From Castellaniella caeni NBRC 101664 (GTDB lineage: Bacteria > Pseudomonadota > Gammaproteobacteria > Burkholderiales > Burkholderiaceae_B), in the NCBI RefSeq assembly GCF_001592225.1, contig NZ_BCWN01000003.1, positions 1-64,000 of the forward strand: a stretch of 64,000 nucleotides of DNA, given 5' to 3'. This document shows, piece after piece, positions 19,608 to 29,598 of this stretch. Position 1 is the first letter of the stretch; each line of letters starts with the position of its first letter. Below the pieces are notes generated by a model. It saw nothing but the letters and a program-made list of their open reading frames with translations, had not been told where the DNA came from and did not search any database. A program made the position numbers and the translations under genes.

Positions 19608-22193
19608 ATGCTGGACTCCTACCGCACCGAAGCCGCCGCTCGCGAAGCCATCGGCATCCCACCGCTGGCTCTGACCGCAAAGCAAACCGCCGACCTCATC
19701 GAACTGCTCAAGAACCCGCCCGCGGGCGAAGGGCAGTTCCTGCTCGACCTGTTTACGCACCGCGTGCCCGCCGGCGTGGACGACGCCGCCCAGGTCAAGG
19801 CATCCTACCTGGCCGCGCTGGCGCTGGGCACAGAGACCTGTGCCCTCATCAGCCCCACCCGCGCCACCGAACTGCTGGGCACCATGCTGGGCGGCTTCAA
19901 CATCGGCGCCTTGATCGAACTGCTCGACCACCCCGAACTGGCCGCCGTGGCCGCCGACGCCCTGAAGAAGACCCTGCTCGTCTTCGACGCCTTCCACGAT
20001 GTCGAAGAAAAAGCTCAGGCCGGCAACGCCCACGCCCAGGCCATCCTGCAAAGCTGGGCCGACGCCGAATGGTTCACCAGCCGCCCCGAAGTGCCGCAAA
20101 GCCTCACGCTCACCGTCTTCAAGGTGACCGGCGAAACCAATACCGACGACCTCTCGCCCGCGCCCGACGCCTGGAGCCGCCCCGACATCCCGCTGCACGC
20201 GCTGGCCATGCTCAAGAACCCGCGCGACGGCATCACGCCCGACGCCCCGGGCCAAGTGGGGCCGATCAAGCTGCTCGACGAACTCAAGGCCAAGGGCCAC
20301 CTGGTCGCCTACGTCGGCGACGTGGTCGGCACCGGCTCTTCGCGCAAATCGGCCACCAACTCGGTCATCTGGCACACCGGCGAAGACATCCCCTTCGTGC
20401 CCAACAAGCGCTTTGGCGGCGTCTGCCTGGGCGGCAAGATCGCCCCCATCTTCTACAACACCATGGAAGACTCGGGCGCCCTGCCCATCGAACTGGACGT
20501 CTCGGCCATGAACATGGGCGACGTCATCGAACTGCGCCCCTACGAAGGCAAGGCCCTGAAAGACGGCCAGGTCATCGCCGAATTCCAGCTGAAGTCCGAC
20601 GTGCTGCTCGACGAAGTGCGCGCCGGTGGCCGCATCCCGCTCATCATCGGCCGCGGCCTGACGGCCAAGGCACGCACGGCGCTGGGCCTGCCGCCCACCA
20701 CGCTGTTCCGCCTGCCCGAAGCCCCCGTCGATACCGGCAAGGGTTATTCGCTGGCGCAAAAACTGGTGGGCCGCGCCTGCGGCCTGCCTGAAGGCACGGG
20801 CGTGCGCCCGGGCGCCTACTGCGAACCACGCATGACCTCCGTGGGCAGCCAGGACACCACCGGCCCCATGACGCGCGACGAGCTCAAAGACCTCGCCTGC
20901 GTCGGCTTCTCCGCCGATCTGGTGATGCAATCGTTCTGCCACACGGCGGCTTATCCCAAGCCCGTGGACGTGAAGACGCACCACGAACTGCCCGCCTTCA
21001 TCAGCACCCGCGGCGGCGTGGCCCTGCGTCCAGGCGACGGCATCATCCACTCGTGGCTCAACCGCATGCTGCTGCCCGATACCGTGGGCACGGGCGGCGA
21101 CTCGCACACCCGCTTCCCCATCGGCATCAGCTTCCCGGCGGGCTCGGGCCTGGTGGCCTTTGCCGCCGCCACCGGCGTCATGCCGCTGGACATGCCCGAA
21201 TCCGTGCTGGTGCGCTTCAAGGGTGAAATGCAGCCCGGCGTCACCCTGCGCGACCTGGTCAACGCCATCCCGCTGTACGCCATCAAACAGGGCCTGCTGA
21301 CGGTCGAAAAGAAGGGCAAGAAGAACATCTTCTCAGGCCGTATTCTCGAAATCGAAGGCCTGCCCAACCTGAAGATCGAACAGGCCTTCGAACTGTCCGA
21401 CGCCTCGGCCGAACGCTCGGCGGCGGCCTGCACGGTGCGCCTGAACAAAGCGCCCATCATCGAATACCTGAACAGCAACATCACGCTGCTCAAGTGGATG
21501 ATCGCCAACGGCTACCAGGATGCGCGCACCATCACGCGGCGCATCAAGAACATGGAAGCCTGGCTGGCCAACCCGCAGCTGGTCGAACCCGATGCGGACG
21601 CCGAATACGCCGCCGTCATCGACATCGACCTGGCCGAAATCAAAGAGCCCATCGTCGCCTGCCCGAACGATCCGGACGACGTGAAGACGCTGTCCGACGT
21701 GGCCGGCACGCCGATCGACGAAGTGTTCATCGGCAGCTGCATGACCAACATCGGCCACTTCCGGGCTGCCGCCAAGCTGCTGCAAGGCAAGCGCGACCTG
21801 CCCTCCAAGCTGTGGGTGGCCCCGCCCACCAAGATGGACGCGAGCGAACTCACCAAGGAAGGCCATTACGGCACCTTCGGCACGGCCGGCGCGCGCATGG
21901 AGATGCCGGGCTGCTCACTGTGCATGGGCAACCAGGCGCAGGTGCGCGAAGGCGCCACGGTGTTTTCCACCAGCACGCGCAACTTCCCCAACCGCCTGGG
22001 CAAGAACGCCAACGTGTTCCTGGGCTCGGCGGAAATGGCGGCCATCTGCTCGGGCCTGGGGCGCATCCCCACGCGTGAAGAGTACCTGCAGTCCATGGGC
22101 CTGCTGGCTGAAAACAAGCAGGACATCTACCGCTACATGAACTTCGACCAGATCGAAGACTTCACCGCGGTCGCCGCCACGGTTGACGCCTGA
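19608..22193 (+). CDS. acnB: Aconitate hydratase B / 2-methylisocitrate dehydratase
   Basis: It isomerises citrate to isocitrate and, in organisms with prpD, hydrates 2-methylaconitate in the methylcitrate cycle. The 861-aa protein has the AcnB layout, with an N-terminal HEAT-like helical domain (1-160), the swivel domain next (about 170-380, with [13 protein letters not shown]), then the catalytic domains. The [4Fe-4S] ligands should be Cys in SFCHTAAY, and in [12 protein letters not shown] (two). [15 protein letters not shown] is also conserved. Position after prpBCD and the shared operator with mdh/gntR tie it to both cycles. Confidence 0.95.
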   Translation: MLDSYRTEAAAREAIGIPPLALTAKQTADLIELLKNPPAGEGQFLLDLFTHRVPAGVDDAAQVKASYLAALALGTETCALISPTRATELLGTMLGGFNIGALIELLDHPELAAVAADALKKTLLVFDAFHDVEEKAQAGNAHAQAILQSWADAEWFTSRPEVPQSLTLTVFKVTGETNTDDLSPAPDAWSRPDIPLHALAMLKNPRDGITPDAPGQVGPIKLLDELKAKGHLVAYVGDVVGTGSSRKSATNSVIWHTGEDIPFVPNKRFGGVCLGGKIAPIFYNTMEDSGALPIELDVSAMNMGDVIELRPYEGKALKDGQVIAEFQLKSDVLLDEVRAGGRIPLIIGRGLTAKARTALGLPPTTLFRLPEAPVDTGKGYSLAQKLVGRACGLPEGTGVRPGAYCEPRMTSVGSQDTTGPMTRDELKDLACVGFSADLVMQSFCHTAAYPKPVDVKTHHELPAFISTRGGVALRPGDGIIHSWLNRMLLPDTVGTGGDSHTRFPIGISFPAGSGLVAFAAATGVMPLDMPESVLVRFKGEMQPGVTLRDLVNAIPLYAIKQGLLTVEKKGKKNIFSGRILEIEGLPNLKIEQAFELSDASAERSAAACTVRLNKAPIIEYLNSNITLLKWMIANGYQDARTITRRIKNMEAWLANPQLVEPDADAEYAAVIDIDLAEIKEPIVACPNDPDDVKTLSDVAGTPIDEVFIGSCMTNIGHFRAAAKLLQGKRDLPSKLWVAPPTKMDASELTKEGHYGTFGTAGARMEMPGCSLCMGNQAQVREGATVFSTSTRNFPNRLGKNANVFLGSAEMAAICSGLGRIPTREEYLQSMGLLAENKQDIYRYMNFDQIEDFTAVAATVDA

Positions 22194-22204
22194 CGGCGCC
22201 AGCG

Positions 22205-22230
22205 GGGCGTTCCGCCGATACGGAACGCCC
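22205..22230 (+). terminator. Hairpin after acnB
   Basis: Perfect 10-bp stem GGGCGTTCCG / CGGAACGCCC with loop CCGATA, 11 bases after the acnB stop, followed by TCCC and no clear T-tract. First of two tandem hairpins. Confidence 0.6.
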
Positions 22231-22244
22231 TCCCGGCGGAGACA

Positions 22245-22295
22245 GCGGCCCCGAGGCCCCGGACATCCATCCGGCGGCCTCGGGGCCGCGCTTTT
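22245..22295 (+). terminator. Second terminator-like hairpin after acnB
   Basis: A 14-bp stem (22245-22258 with 22276-22289) encloses a 17-base loop and is followed by GCTTTT. It is a better intrinsic terminator than the hairpin before it and separates acnB from the DUF2863 gene. Confidence 0.65.
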
Positions 22296-22420
22296 GGGTC
22301 GGCCCGCAGGCTCGGGGTAAACTAGAGACGGATGCCTGATGCCCCCGCGCCGCAGGCAGACCCGCTACCAGCCACCCCTGGCATCTCTTCCTTCTCGTCC
22401 GCAACCGCTGCCCATATCCC

Positions 22421-23623
22421 ATGCCCGCCCGTTCAAGAACATCCTCTCCATCCCGGACGTCGCTTTCCCTGATGGCCCTGGCCGACGCCCTGGTGCACTC
22501 CGGCAGCCAGCCTGAAGACAGCTGGTGGGGCAAGCTGCTGGGCGACGCCCTGGACAAGGCCCTGAGCACGCGCCAGGGCCAGGCGGTCGAAACCGCGCTC
22601 GACCAGCTGCTCGACAGCCGCTCGCCCGCCTACGAAGTGCTGGTCGAGCACGCCGAGGCGCACTCCGAATCGATCCTCCTGAGCCACGAAGGGCAGACCT
22701 ACGAAGCCCTGCTGGTGTCGGCCCCCCTGCTGGCCTGGACGCGCTACCAGCTGCCGCCCGGACAGCTCGACGCCACGCACATCGAGCAACTCAGCGCGCT
22801 GCTGCGCACCGCCGTGCTGCAGGCCGATACCCGTCTGGCCCTGCTGCCCGAACTCATCCGCTTCGACCAGCTGCCGCAATCCTTCCGCGAAACCCGCAAC
22901 TGGGTGCAGGCGGCGGCGCAACAGGCGCTCGGCATCCGCCGCGAGGCCCCGATCGTGCGTCCCGCCGACATCCCCGACGACCTGCTGGCCGACGCCTATT
23001 TCCTCATGGGGGTCGCAGTCGTGCCCCAAGGCCAGCCCGTGTTCCAGTGGCAGACCCGGCAGCCCGACCAGCCGCCTACGCGCGACACCGTGGCGGCCCA
23101 GTGGGCACAAGGCTGCGCCGGCATCGTCGAGGCACTGTTCACTGGCTGCCAGGTGGAATACCTGCCGCCCGAAGCCTTCTACAGCAGCACCCGGCAGGCT
23201 GACCAGGGCATCCGTCCGCTGACGCTCAAATCGGCCATCACCTGGCTGCAGACGGCGGCGCACCTGCCCGCCAACGAGCTGCGCGCCGCCATCGTGGCCT
23301 GCGGCGAACAAAGCGCCGAAGAATACCGCATCGGCTTTTGCACCCGGCAGAACAACGACGTCATCTACGGCTGCGTCTGGCCGTCTCTCAACCGCGAAGA
23401 AGCCGCACTCGAACAAGGCGCCGAAGGGCAGGTCGATACCTGGGACACCCTGGCGGCCCTGCTGCGCGAGTCGGGCATCCAGGACGTGCGCCGCCTGCCC
23501 GGCCTGCAGCCCCTGGAATTCTGCGAAGACTGCGGCACGCCGTACTTCCCCAACATGCTGGGTGAAATGCAGCACCCCGAGCTGCCCGAAGAAATCGACC
23601 CGGCGCCCGTGCAGTTCCACTGA
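22421..23623 (+). CDS. DUF2863 family protein
   Basis: This 400-aa protein resembles the beta-proteobacterial DUF2863 family, of unknown function. The N-terminus has the family pattern MALADALVHSGSQPEDSWW after a short basic leader, and the C-terminus ends in a possible zinc or redox motif CEDCGTPYFPN (residues about 367-377). No signal peptide or transmembrane segment is visible. ATG 22421 is used, but M18 (22472) is an alternative, and no clear ribosome site decides between them. It lies 20 bases before earP, so the two are probably co-transcribed. Confidence 0.8.
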   Translation: MPARSRTSSPSRTSLSLMALADALVHSGSQPEDSWWGKLLGDALDKALSTRQGQAVETALDQLLDSRSPAYEVLVEHAEAHSESILLSHEGQTYEALLVSAPLLAWTRYQLPPGQLDATHIEQLSALLRTAVLQADTRLALLPELIRFDQLPQSFRETRNWVQAAAQQALGIRREAPIVRPADIPDDLLADAYFLMGVAVVPQGQPVFQWQTRQPDQPPTRDTVAAQWAQGCAGIVEALFTGCQVEYLPPEAFYSSTRQADQGIRPLTLKSAITWLQTAAHLPANELRAAIVACGEQSAEEYRIGFCTRQNNDVIYGCVWPSLNREEAALEQGAEGQVDTWDTLAALLRESGIQDVRRLPGLQPLEFCEDCGTPYFPNMLGEMQHPELPEEIDPAPVQFH

Positions 23624-23643
23624 GCCCACCGTACCCGCGTCCC

Positions 23644-24756
23644 GTGCCGTCCGTCCGACAGCCATCCACCCTGGCCTTCGATCTCTTTTGCCGCGTCATC
23701 GACAATTTCGGCGACGCGGGCGTGTGCTGGCGGCTGGCCCGCCAGCTGGCCGCGCTGGGCCACGCAGTCCAGCTGTGGATCGACCGGCCCGACGTGCTGG
23801 CGCGCCTGCTGCCAGAACTCTCGCTCCAGGCCGACGCCCAGCGTGTGCATGGCGTGCAGGTCGGCCACTGGACGGCGGCGGAACACGCCCAGCCGCCCGA
23901 GGGAGGCGTCGTCATCGAGGCCTTTGCCTGCACCCTGCCATCCCGCTACGCGGCGGCCATGGCCGCCCGGCAATGCCTCTGGATCAACCTGGAATACCTC
24001 AGCGCCGAACCCTGGGTGGAAGGCTGCCACGGGCTGCCGTCGCCGCAGGGCAGCGGTGTCGCAAAATACTTCTACTTCCCCGGCTTCACCCCTGCAACCG
24101 GCGGGCTGCTGCGCGAACCCGACCTGCTGCGTCGCCGCAATCAGGCGCAACAGCTGGATCGCACGCGGCGCCTGCGCGCCCTGACCGGCCTGTCGCCCAG
24201 CCAGCTGCCCGCCGACTGCCGCTATCTGCTGCTGTTCTGCTACCCCGACGCGCCGCTGGCCGGCCTGCAACAGGCGCTGGCCAGCCAGGACACGCCCAGC
24301 TGCCTGCTGGTGCCCGGTGCGCCCCCGCCCGGCCTGCGCAGCCAGGGGGCGCTGCGCGTGCAGTCCATCCCCTTCGTGCCCCAGGCCCATTTCGATGCGC
24401 TGCTCTGGTGCTGCGACCTCAACTTCGTGCGCGGCGAAGACTCGTTGGTGCGCGCGCTCTGGGCCGGCGCCCCGCTGGTCTGGCAGATCTACCGCCAGGA
24501 AGACGACGCGCACCTGGACAAGCTGGACGCCTGGCTGGCGCGGGCCCGCTGGCCCGACCCCGCCCAGGCGCTCACGCGCGCCTGGAACCGCCAGGACGAT
24601 GCGGGCGTCGCGCACGCGCTGGGCCAGGCCCTGCGGGCCGACCCCTGGCAAGCCTGGCAGGCACGGGCGCAAAGCTGGTGCGAGACACTGGGCGCACAGC
24701 CCGATCTGGCCCACAATCTGGTGAATTTTTGCCAGAAACAGCGCCAGAAGAGTTAG
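23644..24756 (+). CDS. earP: EF-P arginine rhamnosyltransferase EarP
   Basis: EarP transfers rhamnose from dTDP-rhamnose to Arg32 of elongation factor P, activating it to rescue ribosomes stalled at polyproline. The 370-aa protein is a GT-B glycosyltransferase (formerly DUF2331): DLFCRVIDNFGDAGVCWRLARQLA near the N-terminus carries the conserved catalytic Asp region, and FVRGEDSLVRALWAGAPLVWQIY is the donor-binding C-terminal motif. It starts with GTG 23644. It is directly upstream of efp, whose product has Arg32. Confidence 0.93.
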   Translation: MPSVRQPSTLAFDLFCRVIDNFGDAGVCWRLARQLAALGHAVQLWIDRPDVLARLLPELSLQADAQRVHGVQVGHWTAAEHAQPPEGGVVIEAFACTLPSRYAAAMAARQCLWINLEYLSAEPWVEGCHGLPSPQGSGVAKYFYFPGFTPATGGLLREPDLLRRRNQAQQLDRTRRLRALTGLSPSQLPADCRYLLLFCYPDAPLAGLQQALASQDTPSCLLVPGAPPPGLRSQGALRVQSIPFVPQAHFDALLWCCDLNFVRGEDSLVRALWAGAPLVWQIYRQEDDAHLDKLDAWLARARWPDPAQALTRAWNRQDDAGVAHALGQALRADPWQAWQARAQSWCETLGAQPDLAHNLVNFCQKQRQKS

Positions 24757-24759
24757 AAT
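24729..24759 (+). promoter_or_regulatory. Possible efp promoter
   Basis: TTGCCA (24729-24734) and TAGAAT (24754-24759) with a 19-base spacer lie at the very end of earP, 83 bases before efp. The spacer is long, so this is a weak call, but an independent promoter for the highly expressed efp would be expected. Confidence 0.35.
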
Positions 24760-24841
24760 GCACAGTTAATCTTTTTTCTGCTTTGCCTCGAAACGCGTTC
24801 TTCATGCTCGGGGCACGTCAATTCCCCGGAGTTTCTCTTCT

Positions 24842-25399
24842 ATGAAAATCGCTCAAGAACTGCGCGTTGGCAACGTCGTGATGGTTGGCAGCGACCCGCT
24901 CGTCGTCCAGAAGGCCGAGTACAACAAGTCTGGCCGCAATGCTGCCGTCGTCAAGCTGAAGTTCAAGAACCTGCTCACGGGCAGCGCCAGCGAATCCGTC
25001 TACAAGGCTGACGAAAAGTTCGAACAGGTCGTGCTCGAAAACAAGGAATGCACCTATTCCTATTTCGCCGACCCGATGTACGTCTTCATGGACGAAGAAT
25101 ACAACCAGCACGAAGTCGAAGCCGACAGCATGGGCGACGCCCTGAACTACCTCGAAGAAGGCATGTCCGTCGAGGTCGTGTTCTACGAAGGCCGCGCCAT
25201 CTCGGTCGAGCTGCCCACGATCATCGTGCGCGAAATCACCTATACCGAACCCGCCGTCAAGGGCGACACTTCGGGCAAGGTGCTCAAGCCGGCCAAGATC
25301 AACACGGGCTACGAACTGTCCGTGCCGCTGTTCTGCAACATCGGCGACAAGATCGAAATCGACACGCGCACCAACGAATACCGCAGCCGCGTGATGTAA
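24842..25399 (+). CDS. efp: Translation elongation factor P
   Basis: This 185-aa tRNA-shaped protein has three beta-barrel domains and relieves polyproline stalling at the ribosome. The modification loop reads NKSGRNA with Arg32 at its tip, which places it in the rhamnosylated EF-P class served by EarP rather than the lysylated class. The C-terminal signature [15 protein letters not shown] is intact. GGAG lies 10 bases before the ATG. A strong terminator follows. Confidence 0.97.
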   Translation: MKIAQELRVGNVVMVGSDPLVVQKAEYNKSGRNAAVVKLKFKNLLTGSASESVYKADEKFEQVVLENKECTYSYFADPMYVFMDEEYNQHEVEADSMGDALNYLEEGMSVEVVFYEGRAISVELPTIIVREITYTEPAVKGDTSGKVLKPAKINTGYELSVPLFCNIGDKIEIDTRTNEYRSRVM

Positions 25400-25474
25400 A
25401 GCGATAAAGCGGCCAGGCGTCCGGCCCCCACGGGCCGCACAGCCTGCCGCGGCGGCATCTCGATCGGGGGCGCC

Positions 25475-25522
25475 GCCATGAAAAAAGCCAAAGACCTCGC
25501 AGTCTTTGGCTTTTTTCATGGC
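25475..25522. terminator. Bidirectional terminator between efp and DUF1178 gene
   Basis: A perfect 21-bp stem (25475-25495 with 25502-25522, loop CTCGCA) has six As in the left arm and six Ts in the right arm, as expected between the convergent efp and DUF1178 transcripts. Confidence 0.9.
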
Positions 25523-25541
25523 GCTCGCACAGGGCCTGCGC

Positions 25542-26051
25542 CTATTGCAAGCGGTCGTCGTCCAGTATTTCGGGGATCGGCATGATCGAAATGCCTTCTT
25601 CGGCCAGCTCTTTGCATTCGGCCACGGACGCCACCCCGCGAATCGGCCGTTCTTCGGCCTCGCCATTATGCATGCGGCGCGCCTCATCGACGAACTGCGC
25701 GCCCACGTCCTCGGTCTGGCGCACGATGCGGCGCACCTGGCGCAAGACCTCGGCTTGCAGCCGCGCCAGCTGGTCGCTCGACGGGGCGGCCACCGCGGCC
25801 CGGCCCCCCGCGGCGGGCGCCGGGGCTTCGGCCCGCTCTTCGGGCTGCGCGCTGGCGCGCACCGGTTCGCGGCGCAGATGGCTGACGTTGAGGTGCGGCG
25901 CCGACACGCGCCGCGTGATCTGCCCGCTCTGGCAGACCGGGCAGCGAATCAAGCCACGGGCGAACTGGTCGTCGTAGCTTTCCTGGGACGCGAACCAGCC
26001 CTCGAAGACGTGGTCATGTTCGCAAGAGAGGTCGAATACTTTCAATGCCAT
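25542..26051 (-). CDS. DUF1178 family protein
   Basis: This 169-aa protein has the DUF1178 layout: MALKVFDLSCEHDHVFEGWF at the start, a CPVC knuckle near residue 38, a variable Ala/Pro-rich linker (65-90) and a conserved C-terminus (QLQAEVLRQVRRIV-like helix, then GEAEERPIRGVASVAECKELAEEGI). The first Cys with the CPVC pair suggests a small metal site. Function is unknown. I prefer ATG 26051, the conserved start, over 26060. It follows the nuclease gene after 2 bases. Confidence 0.85.
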   Translation of the reverse strand: MALKVFDLSCEHDHVFEGWFASQESYDDQFARGLIRCPVCQSGQITRRVSAPHLNVSHLRREPVRASAQPEERAEAPAPAAGGRAAVAAPSSDQLARLQAEVLRQVRRIVRQTEDVGAQFVDEARRMHNGEAEERPIRGVASVAECKELAEEGISIMPIPEILDDDRLQ

Positions 26052-26053
26052 GC

Positions 26054-26647
26054 TCAACAAATGGGGCTGGATCGGCCAACTTCAAGCGCTTTCCAGCATT
26101 TTGAACGCCACTCCCAGGGCGCCACGGCCCCAGGCCGCTGCCACAGGCCCAGACGCCGGTCGCGGGCGGATTTTTCACGGCCGGGCAGGCTGGCATCGCG
26201 CAGATACTTGCCGCCCGCCTGCCGGTTGGCCCAGGCCATGCCGCTGGCCACCATCACCTGGCTGACCAGGCGGCCATCGGGCAGGGGTACGTCGCAGATG
26301 TCGCGGCCGTAGTGGTCGCGCTCGTAACACGTCAGAGCCAGCGTCTTGCCGGCCACGAGGGCGGACAAGGCGCGCTTGGCCGCCTGTCCGTAGGGCTGTC
26401 CGGGCCGCTCGCGACCATGCCCGGTTTCGGGAGCGTCAATGCTGGCCAGACGGATGCGCTGACGCGCGCGCCCCACCAGCACGGTGAGGGTATCGCCATC
26501 GGCCACGTGGACGACACGGCCAGTGATCGTATACGCCCTTGCTTGAGATGGCAAGGATAAATTGATGAGCCAGCCCACGCCCGCCAGCAGGGCCAGCGCC
26601 CCGAGACGGCGCACGGGCCGTGCGCGAAGAAAATGAAAAACGTGCAT
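26054..26647 (-). CDS. Secreted or membrane-anchored thermonuclease (SNase-like)
   Basis: The 197-aa protein has a basic N-terminus and a hydrophobic segment (residues 15-33) that ends in QARA, a signal peptide or anchor. A staphylococcal-nuclease fold follows, with VVHVADGDTLTVL (metal-binding Asp), RIRLASIDAPETG (catalytic Arg and Asp), the YGQAAKRALSALV helix with the second catalytic region, and ERDHYGRDICDV (catalytic Arg). All key residues appear present, so it is probably an active periplasmic nuclease. It is co-transcribed with the DUF1178 gene (2-base gap). Confidence 0.85.
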   Translation of the reverse strand: MHVFHFLRARPVRRLGALALLAGVGWLINLSLPSQARAYTITGRVVHVADGDTLTVLVGRARQRIRLASIDAPETGHGRERPGQPYGQAAKRALSALVAGKTLALTCYERDHYGRDICDVPLPDGRLVSQVMVASGMAWANRQAGGKYLRDASLPGREKSARDRRLGLWQRPGAVAPWEWRSKCWKALEVGRSSPIC

Positions 26648-26762
26648 GGGTTCGACGAAAAAACGGGCCGCCACGGCAGCCGACACCGCCGATTGTACGG
26701 GAGCGCGCCGGGCAGGCCTCGCACGGCTCGCCCGGCACCGGCAAGAAGGCGAGGCAGCGGGA

Positions 26763-28433
26763 TCAGCCAGACGCCCAGGCGCGCTGCAGGAGTTCATCAG
26801 ACGCCAGCCCGACGGCCTGAGCCCCATACACGCGCCCGCCGCCACCTTGCAAACGGCTGCTGACGAAGGCCTGCGACAGCCAGCCCGGCGCATGGCGCAG
26901 CAGCAGATCGGCCTGTACCAGCAGCACCAGGTCTTGCGCGATCTGCCGCGCGAACATTTGCTGCTCGTCGGGCGGTGCCTGCAGGTGGCACACCAGACGC
27001 GCCGCCGTCTTGCCCAGCGCGGGCTGGTCGGCATGCGCCCGCGCCAGGGCGTCGATTTCCTGAGCCACGTACTGGAAATCGTGGCGCGCGGCGCGCAGGA
27101 CATCCAGACACATGACGTTGCCCGAGCCTTCCCAGATGGAGTTGACTGGCGCCTCGCGGTACAGCCGCGCCATAGGCCCGTCTTCGATGTAGCCATTGCC
27201 GCCCCAGACCTCCATGCACTCGGCGGCGGCCTCGATGGTGCGCTTGCAGACCCAGAACTTGGCCGCTGGCGTGAGCAGGCGGCGCACGGCCTGCTCGGCG
27301 GCATCCGCGGGGTGATCGAAGGCCCGGGCCAGCCGCAAGGCCAGCGCCGTCGCGGCCTCGCTTTCCAAAGCCAGGTCGGCCAGCACCTGGCGCATGAGGG
27401 GCTGCTCGATGAGAAAGCGCCCGAAGGCGCGCCGATGGCGGGCGTGGTGGATGCCCTGCACCAGGGCCTGGCGCAGCAGGGCGGCGCTGCCCAGCACGCA
27501 GTCCATACGCGTGTAGGACGCCATTTCGACCAGCGTGGCGATCCCGCGCCCCGTCTCGCCCACCTGGCGCCCCAGTGCCCCGGCGAACTCGACCTCGACG
27601 CTGGCGTTGGAGCGATTACCCAGCTTGTCTTTCAGGCGCTGGATGTGCACCGGATTGCGCTGACCGTCCTCGAGCCAGCGCGGCACGTAGAAGCAGGTGG
27701 GCGCGCCGTCGACCAGCGCCAGCATGAGATGCGCATCGGACATGGGCGAGGAGAAGAACCATTTGTGCCCCGTGAGGGCATGCCAGCCGTCGCCCACTGG
27801 CCGGGCCTGGCTGGTGTTGCCGCGCAGATCGGAGCCGCCCTGCTTTTCCGTCATGCCCATGCCGATCATCATCGACTGCTTGGCGGCCACCGGCACGTCG
27901 CGCGCGTCGTACGTCAGGCTGGCCAGCTTGGGCTGCAGCGCGGCAAACCAGGGCTCGCGCGCCAGCAGCGGAATGGCGGCGCTGGTCATGGTGAGGGGGC
28001 ACAGCGAGCCGGCCTCGACCTGGCCATGCATGAGATAGTGGGCGGCACGCGCCACGTGCGCCCCCGGAGCGGGGTTCATCCAGGCACCGCCGTGCATGCC
28101 CTGGGCAAAGCCCAGGGACAGGAATTCGGCCCAGCCCGGATGGAAATCCACCACGTCGATACGGTGGCCGCCGCGGTCATAGGCCCGCAGCACGGGGGAC
28201 ACCCGGTTGACCTCGGCGGCCAGCCGCGCCAGCGCGGCCCGCCCCAGGCGCTGCCCCCAGGCGTCGAGCTCGGGCTCGCAGCCCTGCCCGCCTTCGCGAC
28301 GCACCCCCTGCACGAGCGCCGGGTCGGCCAGAAACAGATTGCAGTCGGGCAGATCGGGCACCTGGTTTTCCACCTGGTGCGTCTTCTGATCCAGTACGTG
28401 CGGCATCATCTCACCCACCTCCATGCGAACCAT
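26763..28433 (-). CDS. AidB-like acyl-CoA dehydrogenase family protein
   Basis: This 556-aa flavoprotein is longer than a typical acyl-CoA dehydrogenase (about 380 aa) because of an extra N-terminal domain, as in AidB. Family segments include GMGMTEKQGGSDLRGNTS (FAD and substrate binding), TGHKWFFSSPMSD, and near the C-terminus the catalytic-region-like EVWGGNGYIEDGPMARLYREAPVNSIWEG. The EGSGNV motif is typical of AidB. E. coli AidB takes part in the alkylation response; here a 3-methyladenine glycosylase lies 1.2 kb away, which may be coincidence. It is divergent from the deaminase gene. Confidence 0.85.
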   Translation of the reverse strand: MVRMEVGEMMPHVLDQKTHQVENQVPDLPDCNLFLADPALVQGVRREGGQGCEPELDAWGQRLGRAALARLAAEVNRVSPVLRAYDRGGHRIDVVDFHPGWAEFLSLGFAQGMHGGAWMNPAPGAHVARAAHYLMHGQVEAGSLCPLTMTSAAIPLLAREPWFAALQPKLASLTYDARDVPVAAKQSMMIGMGMTEKQGGSDLRGNTSQARPVGDGWHALTGHKWFFSSPMSDAHLMLALVDGAPTCFYVPRWLEDGQRNPVHIQRLKDKLGNRSNASVEVEFAGALGRQVGETGRGIATLVEMASYTRMDCVLGSAALLRQALVQGIHHARHRRAFGRFLIEQPLMRQVLADLALESEAATALALRLARAFDHPADAAEQAVRRLLTPAAKFWVCKRTIEAAAECMEVWGGNGYIEDGPMARLYREAPVNSIWEGSGNVMCLDVLRAARHDFQYVAQEIDALARAHADQPALGKTAARLVCHLQAPPDEQQMFARQIAQDLVLLVQADLLLRHAPGWLSQAFVSSRLQGGGGRVYGAQAVGLASDELLQRAWASG

Positions 28434-28544
28434 CCCTGGCCAGTCTACCCGCGATGCCCCCGCGCGGACAACGCGGGCAGCTGCCTATAATGAAGGCTCT
28501 CGCATCGATGCGCGGCCCGTCCGGGCTCCATCGGAAGGACACCC

Positions 28545-29588
28545 ATGACCGACCAGACCCCCAATCCCGAGCTGCGCCGCTGGCTGCGCACCCTGCCCAA
28601 GGCCGAGCTGCACCTGCACATCGAGGGCACACTGGAACCCGAGCTCATGTTCGAGCTGGCCCGGCGCAACGGCGTGACGCTGCCCTACGCCAGCGTCGAG
28701 GCCGTGCGCGCGGCCTACCAGTTCACCGATCTGCAGTCGTTTCTCGACCTGTACTACGCCGGTGCCGGTGTCCTGGTCACCGAGCAAGACTTCTACGACC
28801 TTGCCGCAGCCTACCTGCGGCGGGCACACGCCGACGGCCTGTGCCACGTCGAAATCATGTTCGACCCGCAGACGCACACCCAGCGCGGCGTGGCGATCGA
28901 CACCGTGTTCGCGGGCCTGGCGCGGGCCCTGCGCGAGGCCCGCGACACACTGGGCATCAGCAGCTATCTGCTGCTCAGCTTCTTGCGCCATCTCAGCGAA
29001 GAAGACGCCTTCGACACGCTCGCAGCCGCGCTGCCCCTGCGCGAAGCCTACCGCGACCTCTGGGTCGGCATCGGCCTGGATTCCTCCGAGCGGGGCAACC
29101 CGCCCGAGAAATTCACCCGCGTCTACGCCCGCTGCGCCGAGCTGGGCTTCCGCCTGGTGGCCCACGCCGGCGAAGAAGGGCCTGCGGCCTACGTGCGAAC
29201 GGCGCTGGACACCTTGCGCGTCAGCCGCATCGACCACGGGGTGCGCAGCAGCGACGACCCGGATCTGCTCCAACAGCTGATCCGCCAGCGCATTCCGCTC
29301 ACCGTCTGCCCCTTGTCCAACCTCAAGCTTGGCGTCGTCAAGACCTTGGCCGAGCACAACCTGGCCAGGCTGCTGCGCGCGGGGGCGATGGTCACCATCA
29401 ACGCCGACGATCCGGCCTACTTCGGCGGCTACGTGCTCGACAACTACCTGGCCAGCGCCGTGGCGCTCGACCTCTCGCACGACGAACTCGTCACCCTGGC
29501 GGCCAACAGCATCCACGCCTCGTTTCTCCCCACCCCCGACAAGAACCGCCTGCTCGACCAGCTGGCGCACGCGGCCAGCCAGGGTTGA
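28545..29588 (+). CDS. Adenine deaminase (adenosine deaminase superfamily)
   Basis: It hydrolyses adenine to hypoxanthine in purine salvage. The 347-aa TIM-barrel protein has the zinc ligands H23 and H25 in ELHLHIEGTL, the HAGEEGP segment (third His and catalytic Glu), SRIDHGVRS, and the second-shell NADDPAYFGGYV. The last motif is characteristic of the adenine-specific branch rather than adenosine deaminase, which usually has a TDDP-type variant with different neighbours. Adenosine as substrate cannot be excluded. It precedes the glycosylase gene by 10 bases, a plausible purine and repair pair. Confidence 0.8.
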   Translation: MTDQTPNPELRRWLRTLPKAELHLHIEGTLEPELMFELARRNGVTLPYASVEAVRAAYQFTDLQSFLDLYYAGAGVLVTEQDFYDLAAAYLRRAHADGLCHVEIMFDPQTHTQRGVAIDTVFAGLARALREARDTLGISSYLLLSFLRHLSEEDAFDTLAAALPLREAYRDLWVGIGLDSSERGNPPEKFTRVYARCAELGFRLVAHAGEEGPAAYVRTALDTLRVSRIDHGVRSSDDPDLLQQLIRQRIPLTVCPLSNLKLGVVKTLAEHNLARLLRAGAMVTINADDPAYFGGYVLDNYLASAVALDLSHDELVTLAANSIHASFLPTPDKNRLLDQLAHAASQG

Positions 29589-29598
29589 ACACCCCACC